Source: Lycorma delicatula (taxonomy: Eukaryota > Arthropoda > Insecta > Hemiptera > Fulgoridae). Taken from it: a stretch of 64,000 nucleotides of DNA. A program made the translations under genes and the position numbers. Numbering within the stretch: position 1 is the first letter of the stretch; every line of letters starts with the position of its first letter. The DNA lies in contig NC_134456.1 in NCBI RefSeq assembly GCF_047948215.1, forward strand, positions 80,032,515 through 80,096,514, written 5' to 3'. Positions 13,140 through 24,454 of the stretch are shown here, piece by piece. The notes beneath the pieces are model-generated. The model was not told where the DNA came from. It was given only the letters and a program-made list of their open reading frames with translations, and made no database searches.

Positions 13140-14640
13140 CACTCTCATGTAACAGAGTGACGATGAACCCCATACCCCCATAGAGGACATACCCCCAACC
13201 ACCATAGAGGAAGACGCCCACCTTGTGACGATTACAATCGCCACACCAACCCCCCTTTCATAGCCATGATGGGCCTTAACTGGAGTCGTCTTATGGACCA
13301 TCAACTGATTACACCTCACAGTAATAAGCCAGGCTTCGGTTGGGATGCCACCGATGCAAATGCCTCGATGGAAATTTACATCAGTGATTTTAACTCAGAT
13401 TTTGCCTTTGCTGCAGGCCTCATACAGACATCTTGAATATCCCACAATGCTGCCCTCTAAACTAGCTAATCAAGTTCGCGGAAGCACGAACCCTGCGCCT
13501 AGTTCTACATTTTACAGAGCCAATTTGTAAATGTCGCATAGATCGAGGCAATAGTAATAACAACATACCACCAGTAATGTTCCTCACGACAACGGAACTT
13601 ACTCCTAGCTTCCTTATTGAACTCATTTTTGTCCATACCCCAGACTTAGGAATACTTGGACTCCAGTCTGGTCTATAAGGAAGAGGTGGACAGACCCCCC
13701 TACTCACACTCAGCTCCATCGCAGGGTCCTGCGTGACATTTACTTCATTCAGTACTATCGTCCCAATGCCATAGGTGGACAGGGGTCAGGAGACTACTAG
13801 GAATCAGCCACCTGACTCCTGAGACTCTGGTGGATCATATGCTGAAAGGAAAAAAAACAGTGGGAGACGGTAGCCACGTTGGCTTGAAGAATCTTGGACA
13901 CAAAAGAGAGAGAAGCTCAGGTGTGGGGGGAATGACGCTGACACGGACAAAGGTAAAAGACAGTTCCATCAGGACTCTCTGCTGACGTGCCTAGTTAGCT
14001 GATAAGTTGTAGGTTACCCCAAGTGATGTATATATTTTATCTTTGTATGTCTGTGCTTATGTATTCATTCATTTCGTGTGTCTTTTAATCTTGTGTTTTG
14101 ATGATAAGTGCATTCTAATCTGTGACATCTGGTGGAGAAACACGTCCCTCATGGGTTGTACACCCGGTGAGCAAAGGTAGGAGTGTGCCTTCTACGCAAG
14201 GGGTGTAACTTGTTTATTTAATGTAAAAAAAAAACTTGGGGCCAACAAGTGAGAGGGCGAGGCACCAGTTTACATTAAAAAAAAGAAGAGAGTGAAGGGA
14301 CTGGCTAAAAAGATTTTGTAGCCAGAAGGGGCCAAAGCATGGAACCGTGCAGGGTCAGGGAGGCAGCCTTTCTGCTGAGGACATCTTGGTTTGGCCATAC
14401 ACAAGAGTGACCAAACCAAGATGCTCTGATGATGCACTAAGGACCCTCAAGGCTTGAAGGGCGGGCACGCGAGAGGGTTGGGAAGGGTATGCATGGGGAA
14501 CATACTCGGACCCCAACTAGAGACAGGAATGGGAAGGGTAGCTCAACTGGGGAGTGGCTATACAGCATTCTCCCTGGTGTCTTTAAATAAACATCACCAT
14601 TTCCTTACCTTTCCTTCATTCATTACACTTTCATCGTATA
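13140..14640. other. Unclassified GC-richer insert within the mariner ends
   Basis: This block is clearly less AT-rich than its surroundings. It has short repeats near 13165-13215, an imperfect duplicated T/A-rich motif around 14215-14285 and moderately long open frames on both strands (for example minus 13462-13719), none with motifs I recognise. It is probably a fragment of another mobile element. Confidence 0.4.
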
Positions 14641-14801
14641 CGGCAGTAATGTGAGATATTTCCACCAGAATGAACACCTTGCACATTCAAAAAATGTATA
14701 ACCGATCGTACCTCACAGTTCAAAAAGTAAGAATCGTCAGATGGTTCTTACTTTCTGGACGACCTATGTGTTTTTGAAAACATATGCTTTTCATCATTAT
14801 G

Positions 14802-14995
14802 GACTTTTTTTTATCCTCCAGGACCATCATTAGGTATTACTTCAGAGGATGAGATGAAATGACAATTTTCTAGCATAAAAACTAAAAATGATAATTTTTG
14901 TAAAAAAAACCATGCCGATTGGAATTTGAACCTGGGACTTCTGGATGAAAGTCTACAACATTACCACTCGCACCATGAAGGCTGGCTCATTATTT
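14802..14995 (-). mobile_element. tRNA-derived SINE, family B
   Basis: On the minus strand the head (GGTGCGAGTGGTAATG, then CCCAGGTTCAAATTCC) corresponds to tRNA boxes A and B and matches the other family-B copies. The tail side includes a 'cctccaggacc' segment also seen, in related form, in the other SINE family. TCATTAT occurs on both sides and may be the target duplication. Confidence 0.75.
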
Positions 14996-15741
14996 ACTAC
15001 TGAAACAAACTATTTCATATTATCATCAGTCTGAATTTAATTTCAAGTGATTTTTCTTGAACTTTGAATAATTAATGTTTAAAAACAACATATTCAATTC
15101 AATCAAATTTAATTTTAATTTGTTCATAATTTAATAGTTTGATTAACTAAATTCAAAATAAAAATATTATCTTTAATAAATAATTAACCTTTTCTTTAAA
15201 ATATTTATTAGAGTCATCTAACAAAATTTATATATTGTTTTTTTAGTCATTATTGGCTCAAATACACTTCATAAAATTTGTTGTGAAAAAATTAAATATA
15301 TTTTAAAAATATAAACATTCATTCTTAAAACTCAAATTTTCTTTATTTAAAAATAAACAATAGGAAAAAGAAAATGAAAAATGTTGAATATAGCAAGAGA
15401 ACAAGGCAAATTAGTAATTTAAAAATAATAAAATGAATGATACCTCTTTTCACCATTGTATTATTACAAACTCATTATGATTAGTTAATTGGGAATGGTA
15501 GCACCCTCAATAGAATAATTTACGAACAGACAATAAACAACATAGTACTCCTGTATTAAAACTTATAAACCTCTTGTTTTTTACACACTCCTTATAAAGG
15601 TCTTTTATCTTTCTTCTTTTTATTTACGTGAAAAAATAAAAACTTTAGGCCCTGCTACACATGACACATCAGTGCTCTGATTTTTTCATTTACCACTGAC
15701 TCTTAATGTAAGAGCTACACAAAGCTAAACATAGAAAAAGA

Positions 15742-15888
15742 GTAATTTTTTCTTGGTACCAAATGTACTTTCATAAATCTGTTTACATCAAAGAATGATG
15801 ATTATATCACAAAGAAACGTAAATTGTAAACTACATTCAAAATTCCTGCAACCTGAACATTTTATTAAACCTAAATTATCACTTTTTA
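15742..15888 (+). repeat. Local repeat A, copy 1
   Basis: About 145 bases nearly identical to 26755-26901 in direct orientation, starting at TTTTTTCTTGGTACC and ending near ACCTGAACATTTTAT. Divergence looks to be only a few percent. No coding sense was found. Confidence 0.85.
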
Positions 15889-16743
15889 TTCTGTTTCCTA
15901 TCTAATCAATCAGGAACATCACCACTACTACCTTGTCCACTGTGATTACAATTTGTTAAGTGATTGATAACTTTCTATCAATTTCTGATGTCCATTAACT
16001 CTTGTTAATTTTTTAAAACTGATACTGTAAGTTGGTATTGTGATAATGACCTTCACTTTATAATAATATAAGCAGGTAATACAATTCTAATAAGAACATT
16101 AAATGTTAATATTCTTCTACAGAGCAGAGAATACCATTCATTTAAAGAAAATATACCATCACCTGCAGTGAACTTATTATAATTTTTTTTTATCTATTCT
16201 GATTTCAATTTCACCTTTTTTGTCAGTCAAGCATTTCTGTCAGCTGCTGTAGTTGATAACAACAAAAACATAAAAGTAATAAATTGTTGATGCTGCTAAC
16301 GTTGGCAAGTTAAATATTTTTTATATTAATTTTAATTTATCTGCACAAAAATTTAGCTAAGGTAAATTCTTTAATAATTTTTAAAATTCTAAAAACATTA
16401 ACATTTTTGCCAAAATGAATTCAACTTTTCAAATTTCCTTTTAAAAGGAGGCTGGTAATTTTGGCATAATTATCAAATTCCCAACTGAATGTTGGAAGTA
16501 GAATCTTAAACACACTATTTAAAGCAGTGGTATGAAGAGGTGATATGTCAGTTAACTGGAACAATTTAAAGTTCTTCATGTCAAATATAATGTAAAACAA
16601 TAAAAGTATAAATGTACACTGATGAATTAGGGATGAGAAATATAATTCTACAGAAATTTATTACATTCTTACCTGAGATGAATATCAACTTTTTTTTTTT
16701 TCAATTTGTAAGGTAAACATATTTTCTATTTAACGATTGAATA

Positions 16744-16846
16744 GAAATGTTTATAAAGCGATAAACTTAGAAGACCTGAACAGTACTCACTTAAATCTTG
16801 TTTGACACTCAGATGATGCACCAAGTCTGAATGCATATTGAGTCAT
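16744..16846 (+). repeat. Local repeat B, copy 1
   Basis: About 100 bases nearly identical to 23858-23953, direct orientation (shared core AGAAGACCTGAACAGTACTC). The minus strand is open through both copies, but no family is recognised. Confidence 0.8.
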
Positions 16847-17010
16847 TATGATAAATGATGTGTTCCACTATTTATTATCAACTTCGTTGTTGGAGGAGTT
16901 GCAAAGAGTGAAAAGACTATAACACAAAAAATGCCAAATAAGAAGTTAGCTGATCAGTGAACCATCTTAGGAGAGCAGCTCAACAAGAGAGTGATCCTAA
17001 ATGGCGAGTG

Positions 17011-17107
17011 ATTTTGGTAGATGATTATTGAAGGCAGTGGTCTGAGTATTTTCATTTGGTCAGGACATCAAAAAGGGCTGTTTAGTGTTCTTTTGTTAGA
17101 TAGCAAG
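17011..17107 (+). repeat. Local repeat C, copy 1
   Basis: About 95 bases nearly identical to 19884-19980, direct orientation (shared core GGACATCAAAAAGGGCT). It lies directly upstream of the R1-clade reverse-transcriptase relic, so it may be part of that element's flank. Confidence 0.8.
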
Positions 17108-17159
17108 GAAATAATGATCTATGTTTTAGTTATCGGACGTATAATAATTGACTTTTAGT

Positions 17160-17492
17160 AATTTTTGGTGGGCCTGTGTCCTATTTTGGCTGCAGAAGCA
17201 TGTTCGTGTGCAGAATGAGCTGAATGTGTTGTACAGTTATTTCAGCAAGCAAGACATTGTTCTTTGAGACATCTAAGAAATAGAAAAAAATGCTAATGGT
17301 TGTCCACAAATTAGTGTTTTAAGAATCGTACTGTGGGTTGTTGAATTTGATTCCTTCATGCGGTTGAGTTACTCAGTGGATACCGCGTCATCACATATGC
17401 GAATGATAGGTTTTTGCTGTTTAAAGGAAATTTGAGGAATGAGATCGAATTCAGGGCAGCTCAGGCTTTGGTTCTAAGTCTTCATGGAGGCA
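17160..17492 (+). pseudogene. R1-clade reverse transcriptase fragment
   Basis: Across shifting frames on the + strand the blocks of an R1-type reverse transcriptase can be followed: a WWACVLFWLQKH-like segment, then SYFSKQD, then a GCPQ.SVL motif (GCPQISVLRIVLW), then the catalytic box, here YAND instead of YADD, followed by NEIEFRAAQAL. Stops and at least two frameshifts interrupt it. It ends abruptly where the foldback element begins at 17493. Confidence 0.7.
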
Positions 17493-17907
17493 ATTATAAG
17501 GGGGATCACTTTTTCTCTTTTTTTTAACTTCCTGTTGGTCCGAGACTAAAATCTTACCGGATATCCACCGATCCGAGCCTTCACTACTTCCTGACCCCTA
17601 ATTCAAAAATACCCAAAATCTACCTGCCCCCAAAAAAATCTTTGGCAAGCCAAATCCTTTCCTTTCAAGAAGTTATACGTTTTGTTTTAGTTGGGGTACT
17701 TATGGACGGGCGTCTGATAGGTCAGAAAGGGTGAGAAACGCCTAGAATCAGTAGGATTTGGCCTGGCGAATATTTTTGTTGGGGAGGTAATTTTTGGGGT
17801 TTCTTGGATTGCGGATCAGGAGATAGCGGAGCCCCGTATCGGTTGAGATCCGGGACGGTTTTGCACTAGGACGAACAGGAAGTGAGAAAAAGTGATCCCC
17901 TTATAAT
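17493..17907. mobile_element. 415-bp foldback (MITE-like) element
   Basis: The two halves are inverted copies of each other over about 160 bp, starting ATTATAAGGGGGATCAC on the left and ending GTGATCCCCTTATAAT on the right, with a central non-paired part near 17650-17740. It has no coding capacity. It sits at the end of the reverse-transcriptase relic, as if inserted into it. A clear target duplication beyond the terminal palindromic bases was not found. Confidence 0.85.
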
Positions 17908-17919
17908 GTATCTGAGAGG

Positions 17920-18950
17920 ACTTAAGAATATTTTACTTGTTCGATACATCGATACGCCGACTCGCCCCCTCACAAACCAAACGGCTTTTGAGAAGAATCA
18001 TCGTGTTTTTCTTCGGGCTAAACGACGTCTTATGTTGATGACTCTTAAAACAACATAGGATGTTGCAAATAGATAAAATCCAATGCCCTAAACTTGTCGT
18101 TCTAGCCAAGTTCAAACTGCGCAATGTAAGCACCCAACGCATTTAATTGCCGAATTTTAACCATCTAACGATATTCAAATGTAATACATTACGACAGCCT
18201 TCTTATAACACGCATAATACTTAATATTTTCAGAGTGTTTACGGTACTTCCGAAGAAGTCGGGCCCACCGACTACTTAGGATACTGCTTTCGTTTACGTC
18301 TCTCATCTCCAAAGTGGTAGCACACTACCACCACATTTTACACAGTTCAGCTGTGTGTGTCGAAACTGGCAGCATTTGAAACAACGTTGAACATCTACAA
18401 ATTCATTGCCCTTACACGAAGAGAAGTAAGTGAACAACCCGTCCACAGAATGGATGCCTTAAAATAGTTCAAAATTAAACCTGGAAGACAACATGGTAAC
18501 TCTTCCTAGTGCGTACACATCAAAAATATCAATTAACAATTAAATTTGAATTCCGCTTCTTCCATTTGAGTTACGTTATGCCGCATGACGGATATTAACT
18601 CTTCCACAAATAAACGTCCATCAATATCATGCACGATTACCTAAGGACGCCTCTTGCTTTCATATTGGATTTACTTAATCGAGGAATAACTTTGCCTCTA
18701 AATCGTCGGCAACAACAGTAGTAAGCTTCTTTTTAGTATATTTCGAATTCACACTGTGGGCATCTGTCAACTACCAGTGTCTGTGATATATTCTCGCATC
18801 CAGTTTCAGGTGCTGAGGAATTTTCGCAGCTCCGTTCTTGACCCGGAACTCTTGAGTTCGGTGATGACCCGTTGATGCTGCTGCTGTAAAATATTACTCG
18901 TGGGTGGGAAATCTGTGCCCAACACGAATTGTATGTTTTCAAAGGTCACA
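17920..18950 (-). mobile_element. Jockey-like LINE relic (gag and start of ORF2)
   Basis: On the minus strand a gag-like region (18942 down to about 18180) includes a zinc-knuckle remnant CFKCCQFRHTQLNCVKCGG near 18390-18320. It is followed by a 69-codon frame (18142-17933) whose start resembles the N-terminus of a LINE endonuclease ORF2. The order gag then ORF2 fits one 5' fragment of a jockey-group element, again 3'-truncated. Identification rests mainly on the knuckle. Confidence 0.5.
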
Positions 18951-19883
18951 CAAAAATTATCATAGTGCCGTAACCAACCACTTTAAATGCAAAGTCTGTG
19001 TACTCAGCCGAGTGAAATTTAAAAGTACCTTGGTGTACTGTTTGATGAAAGGATGCATTTTAGTAATTATTTTATCAAACAGTGCAGTGTGTTGGGAGTG
19101 GTGGAATTTCGTTGACTTCTGCGTTTCTAAGCTAGTTTTTTTTTGGTTTCTTTTATTTTATACTTTTTAGTTTAATCTTATTCCAAATACATAAACATAA
19201 AATTACTGCCTATAAGAAAAAAGCCTTATCTAAAAAAACACACAAGATGAGAAAACCTACAACTTTGCAGGGATGTATTTTTATGCTAGTTTCTAAATAA
19301 TGTTCTTCAATTTTTACATGAAATTACTTTAAAAATTGAATGATAACAAGTAGCATATCGTATACTTTTATTTATGATAATATTAATTATAGTATCAGCA
19401 GAAAGCAATATGAGCTACTTCTGAGTAGAATTCTATAAAATTAGGCCCACAGCCAACATATTAATAAAACAGTACTAATTATATGTAACAAAATCTCTGA
19501 ATGACATACAAATCCTTTATATCTTTTTTGCTTATGGGAGCAAAATAAGATTTTATAGGTACTAGCAGTCAGTGCCAATTAAACACAACAGATCTTTAAC
19601 TACAAGTTATAAGTCTGTAAGGTGTTCCAAAAGTTTCTATCATAATTATTAGTGCATATTACTATAACAGAAGTAACTGACAGGTGTGTATTTTGTTTAT
19701 ACAACATGATTAATGTATCATAAACATTTCTTGTTTTTACACATTTAGTAGCAGTTGTTGAATCCTTAGTTTTCCAGAAGCAGATCAAGAAACCTGCATT
19801 TAAACAATATTACCGACTATATTTTTATTTTGTAGCATGTAAAATTATTGTTGATTACCTTCTTAATTATACTAACATTACCT
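18951..19883. other. AT-rich non-coding spacer
   Basis: No supported gene, RNA or repeat. The 88-codon frame at 18904-19170 is hydrophobic and cysteine-rich but has no recognisable motif and is probably chance. Confidence 0.5.
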
Positions 19884-19980
19884 GATTTTGGTAGATGATG
19901 ATTATTGAAGGCAGAGGTCACAATATTTTCATTTCGTCAGGACATCAAAAAGGGCTTTTTAGTGTTCTTTTGTTAGATAG
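19884..19980 (+). repeat. Local repeat C, copy 2
   Basis: Near-identical to 17011-17107, with a 3-base insertion (GATGATGATT against GATGATT) and a few substitutions. Confidence 0.8.
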
Positions 19981-20137
19981 TAATAATTGAATTAATTTCA
20001 TGAGCACCAGAATGGATAATCTTGCAATTGACAGTAAACATATGAAGCTTAGTACAACTATCAGTTCTGAATTATAAAACCTGCTGAAATTAGGCTTTTA
20101 AAGTGGGGAAAAAATATTCATTTTGTCAACAAAAAGG

Positions 20138-20360
20138 AACTATTATGCATAATTTTAAGAACAGCTTACCAAAATTCCATTTGACTCCTCAAGTGCTTTT
20201 GGCTAATCTGCCATCAACTGGAGGGATTTATAATTGTGAACTTAAACTTTTTATATATTTTAATTATAAATCCCTCCTGAAGGTGGCAGAATAACCGACG
20301 GCACTTGAGGAAGTCAAATGTAGTTTTGGTAAGCTGTTCTTCAAATTATGTAAAATAGTT
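20138..20360. repeat. Long foldback hairpin (about 90-100 bp arms)
   Basis: 20148 to about 20235 pairs with about 20265-20350 in inverted orientation (for example AAGAACAGCTTACCAAAA on the left, and its complement TTTTGGTAAGCTGTTCTT on the right). Weaker pairing extends outward by another 10-20 bases, around a short AT-rich loop. It has no coding capacity. It is most likely a MITE-like foldback, and it could also give a long hairpin RNA if transcribed. Confidence 0.85.
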
Positions 20361-20584
20361 ATTACAAACAACGCCGTGTACGAAAAAGTTAAAAAACAAC
20401 GTAGTTTATTTAAACTTCTGAATTTAAAGTTAAACTGTTCAGAAGTAGATATCTGGTAGTCAACCCTGACAATGTTCTATATAACATAAATATATATATA
20501 TATACTACCTCTACCCGCCACGCTTCGCTGTGGCACATTGTGGTTGCATGGATGAGAAATGAGAAACAAAACAAAGCATACGTT

Positions 20585-21620
20585 TCATAGAAGTCTAATT
20601 TTGCAATACTTGTGGATATACAATACTTTTTGTTTTTCCACTGTCTGCGTAGACAAACATCTGGCAAACCAGATCTGGCAAACCAGATAAAGGCTATCTG
20701 GTTTGCCGACTCGGGGACACGCAACATACAGTTGTCCATGTGAGAAGCAATCCGCATCTAAATCTAAACCACACAATTCTAAAGATTGACCTTGAGCTTT
20801 ATTGATTGTGATTGCAAATGCCAATCGAATTAGGAATTGCAATCTTTCAAATTAAAATGGTGTATCGGTCGGGATTATGGGTATTCGAGGAATGAGGACA
20901 TCTTCACCTTTGAAAGGCCCCGTTAAAATCGTTGCTTCCACTACGTTATTCATCAATTTCTTAACTGCAAGTCACATGCCGTTGTAGAGTTTTGGCTGAT
21001 TAATATTCCGCAACAGGATAATTGTCATTTTTTGATCGAACCGTTGCTAGAATCAATCTAATGAGGAATTTTGCATTTCCTCCTTTTATCCAAGAAGAAG
21101 GTCCCCCAACTCCGTCATTTATCATTTGCATTATGCGATTATAAATGCTTTTCTGTTCACGCGTTAATTTGGGAATGTTTGATTGGACATATAACTGAAG
21201 ATCACCAATGTTGTAACTCTGTTCACGGCGTAAATCCACATCAAATGAAGCAATCGCAGCTCGGGTGGGTGCTGGCATTCCCAACTGACTAAGAACTTTA
21301 TTTGCAATAGCTAAGCACTTGATAAATATCTTCAATATTTGTCAACGCTTCGTTGCAAATCCGTTCTGTAAATTCCATGGTCATATTGGTATTTTCTAGG
21401 CGTACTCTATGCAAAATATCCTCAGCCATATGCGATCGATATCTTTCCCATAACTCTGTGGGAGATGAAGGGAAGCAAGCGGTCAATATAATTGCGAATA
21501 ATGCGCGAATTTGGTTTGGATGTGCAGTTTTGCACGCGTCATTAATACATATATCCCACTGTTGGTCGTTTTCTAATAAATTCAGAGCTTGGTGAAAGGC
21601 GCAGCTCAATCACGACACCA
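20585..21620 (-). pseudogene. Helitron PIF1-like helicase relic
   Basis: The minus strand carries three ordered blocks of the RepHel helicase. The first (21609-21298) has the pre-helicase segment with NQIRALFAIILTACFPS and EDILHRVRLEN. The second (21335-21000) should hold the Walker A loop but reads GGPSSWIKGGNAKFLI, so the GKT core is lost. The third (about 20998-20640) is the C-terminal part with [27 protein letters not shown] and [14 protein letters not shown], typical of helicase motifs V and VI. The middle of the helicase is deleted between the second and third blocks, and there are stops. Helitrons transpose by rolling circle; this copy is dead. Confidence 0.9.
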
Positions 21621-21859
21621 TCACACAAAAGTACTTCGATTAAAGTGAATATTTAATTCAGATTGTATAATAATCTGAATCAGATGTAAGTGGATACGTT
21701 TTTTTTTTTTTTTTGTTAATAAATAATGTAATTGGGAACAGGTATTGTTTCACATGTAACTGCGGTTGTCATTAGCTAGTATGGCGAGTGTTCCCCTCGC
21801 TTCCAGCAGATGGCGCGGTCACTGGTACACAGCTGACCGTTAAAAACCTTTTTTCTCGC

Positions 21860-22010
21860 GGTCGCGGGTATGTGGCTGATGCGAAAAATAGATAAAAACA
21901 ATCTTTGATGCGGGTTACATATCGTGCTAAAATTTGAGCTCAATCGGTGCTGAACATTTTGAGTTTTTGAAGCGTACACAAACGAACTTAGCATTTTTAT
22001 ATATAAAGAT
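21860..22010 (+). repeat. Dispersed repeat D, copy 1
   Basis: Shares a block of about 120 bp with 23495-23635 (core GAGCTCAATCGGTGC, then GAACATTTTGAGTTTTTGAA, ending in a TATATA run). A partial third copy is near 23290-23345. It is probably the end of a non-autonomous mobile element. Its position just after the Helitron relic may be coincidence. Confidence 0.7.
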
Positions 22011-22596
22011 TTGTGGGCTGCGAAAAAAAGCCCTTAAGTCGTTCGAAAAAACACATCATTTTAAATGCTTACAAAAGCAGAGTAATGCTTACAAATTACA
22101 GAATAATCAAACGGCGTTGATTTCAGATGTTAATAAACTGCTAACGTAAGTAGAAATTGTGTTGCTTCAGTGTACAACGTGATTCTCGAGTATGAATCTA
22201 CTAATGAATTACGGTCTCCAAAGAAAACAAAACCCCGCAGGTCAATTGAGAAAAAGGTGAGATTTTGATAAAAACGCGATTCGTAAAAAAATTACACGAA
22301 TTTGAATTATTTAGAAATAGTTTAGCGGTGTATTATGTCCTTTGGAAGAGAATTCGGTTATTGTCTTCGACAACGCTTCTTATCATTAAACGAAAAGAAT
22401 TCCAGTCGTGTTATAGAAAACAATGATATCAAAATGTGGCTTAGTTCAAAAGGAATAATTTTTGAAGAGGTTTAAGTTAATGTTCAATCATTGCAAAGGG
22501 TTTCGCGTATTAAAAGTAATTATACTCTGTATAAAATTTGACACACAACGCCATATTGGTAAGTCGTGTTTTTATTCGGCTCCTAACGAATATGTT

Positions 22597-22758
22597 TGCC
22601 GGCCTCCGTGGCGCGAGTGGTAACGTCTCGGACTTTAATCCGGTGGTTCCGAGTTGGAATCCCGGTCAGGCACGGCATTTTCATACGCTACAAATCATTC
22701 ATATCATCTGAAGCAATGCATAACGTGGTTTCGGAGGTTAGAAAAAACAAAAAAAAAA
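22597..22758 (+). mobile_element. tRNA-derived SINE, family B (best copy)
   Basis: The tRNA-like head has GGCGCGAGTGGTAACG (box A) and GAGTTGGAATCC (box B), followed by a short body and a tail rich in A. AACGAATA occurs just before (22585-22592) and just after (22759-22766), a likely target duplication. A DNA frame crosses it but has no coding meaning. Confidence 0.85.
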
Positions 22759-22794
22759 ACGAATACTTAGTTGTGTGGTTTTAGTGTTACTATT

Positions 22795-22915
22795 TGTGAA
22801 TTTTGTTCTTTGCTTTTACATAGCAAAGAACGCTAAATGACCAAAAAACGATTGTTTGGTCATATATATGTAAAAAAATAACCTAATAAAAGATTTTTTG
22901 GTCATTATGTAGGGA
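22795..22915. repeat. Cluster of short hairpins
   Basis: GTTCTTTGCT pairs with AGCAAAGAAC about 7 bases later, and ATGACCAAAAAA pairs with TTTTTTGGTCAT about 50 bases away. No coding content. Function unknown. Confidence 0.5.
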
Positions 22916-23064
22916 TATTATTTTCTGTGTATTTGGTTATTTCGACTTTTTTTGTTTGCATAGTCTTAAGTCTATCTGGGCTATAAGAAAGTTGGGTGTT
23001 TTAATTTATTTACTGTAAGTCATCCTTTTCTTGGTGGCTTTTATTTTTGTTTTGGTGTTTTTTT

Positions 23065-23480
23065 TGTTTTTTTTAATAAAATACAGATGTTTTAGCTGTT
23101 AAATATAATTCAAAGAAATTTGTTACTTAATCAGCTGTGATTTTGTTTACATTGGCAACGGCCGTACGGGCTCTTTGTGATTGGTCGTTGTGTTTGACAG
23201 CGGCCATCTTGCATTGATCTGATTGGTTTTTCTTTGTTTAAATTTCCATCTGATTTATTAGCCTCTTATTTATTAAAAAACTGTACAAATTAAAAATAGA
23301 TGAAAACAATCTCTGATGAGGGTTATATAACGTGCCAAATTTTTTTTTATCGTGTTTTTTGTTTTTTAATAAAATAGATGTTTTAGCTGTTAAATATAAT
23401 TCAAAGAAATTTGGTCGTTATGTTTGACAGCGGCCTTCTTGCATTGATCTGATTGGTTTTCCTTTGTTTACATTTCAAAA
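23065..23480 (+). repeat. Local tandem duplication with internal deletion
   Basis: 23065-23250 recurs at about 23360-23480. Both contain GATGTTTTAGCTGTTAAATA and GACAGCGGCC.TCTTGCATTG, but the second copy lacks about 65 bases from the middle. The repeats are separated by a partial copy of dispersed repeat D. Confidence 0.75.
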
Positions 23481-23494
23481 TTAAAAATAGATAG

Positions 23495-23635
23495 ATAGAT
23501 TTATTAAAAATAGATGAAAACAATCTTTGATGCGGGTTATATATCGTGCTAAAGTTTGAGCTCAATCGGTGCAGAACATTTTGAGTTTTTGAAGCCATAC
23601 ACAAACGAACTTAACATTTTTATATATATAGATAT
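23495..23635 (+). repeat. Dispersed repeat D, copy 2
   Basis: Direct-orientation partner of 21860-22010, about 90 percent alike by eye, ending in the same TATATATAGAT stretch. Confidence 0.75.
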
Positions 23636-23857
23636 TTATGTTACACAGAACATTGTCTATTCATTTATATACTATCACTGTTTACAGGACTTGGTTTAAT
23701 TGAATAAGAGAATTGAGACACAAAAGCTGTAAATATTAACATTTCAGAAGTATAAAACTAAAAAATCATTTTTTATAAATTGACCTGTTTGCAAACTTTT
23801 AAGTTGTTGAAAACTTATAAGCGGGCCAAATAACTAAACCCTTGATCATGATTGTGA

Positions 23858-23953
23858 AGAAATGTTTATAGAGCGTTAAACTTAGAAGACCTGAACAGTA
23901 CTCATTTAAATCTTGTTTGACACTCAGATGATGCACCAAGTCTGAATGTATAT
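23858..23953 (+). repeat. Local repeat B, copy 2
   Basis: Near-identical to 16744-16846 in direct orientation. Flanks do not match. Confidence 0.8.
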
Positions 23954-24454
23954 TGACCTCTTCCACTGAAATGACATTAAAATTCTATAAAATACAATCA
24001 ACTAATACGATGTTATTTTATTTATTCCTGTATGTTTTGAATCTTTCTGGTGAATCTTAAGGTGAAATTTACTAGCATTATATCTGGTTTAGCTTTTCTG
24101 TCATAATTTTTTTTAAATTATACAAAAAAAACAAATAAGAAAAATAAATTTTTTTAAAAGAATTTTGTTGAACCATTTTGGCATACAGTCAAATCAAAGA
24201 CATTAAATTTGTACAATTAGCTATGATTTTTATTGTAATATATATTTTTAATTTTTTTAAATATTTTATCTTTTCTGTAATTTTTATTACTAAGCATGAC
24301 AAAATTAAAGTTATTGTTTTTAATTAGACTATTACTTTTTTAAATATCTTTTTACTATAAAAAAATTTGTTACTATCTATGCAACATTCTTTTTGTGAAG
24401 TATATATTGATGAGAGGGCAAATAATATGGCAGTGGTAAATACTGGATAAATAC

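Larger units (their letters stand above)
12920..14768 (-). mobile_element. Split mariner-like element with an unclassified 1.5-kb interior
   Basis: The two ends carry related inverted termini: GGTCTCCAGAAAGTAA at about 12926 and, on the opposite strand, GGTCGTCCAGAAAGTAA ending at about 14765. Just inside the left end, on the minus strand (13134 down to 13018), is a mariner transposase C-terminus (DFFDGSIQELVPQCDKCLN, then a stop). The rest of the transposase is missing. The interior (about 13140-14640) is GC-richer, contains short direct repeats and does not resemble transposase. It may be a different element that landed inside the mariner. I cannot classify it. Confidence 0.6.
15000..17150. 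other. AT-rich spacer with three locally repeated blocks
   Basis: No gene is supported. Three blocks recur elsewhere in the window in the same orientation: 15742-15888 (again at 26755-26901), 16744-16846 (again at 23858-23953) and 17011-17107 (again at 19884-19980). The rest is unremarkable. Confidence 0.6.

Noticed and set aside
18904..19170. 88-codon hydrophobic frame resembling a small membrane protein
   Set aside because: No start context, no family resemblance, and hydrophobicity follows from T-rich sequence.
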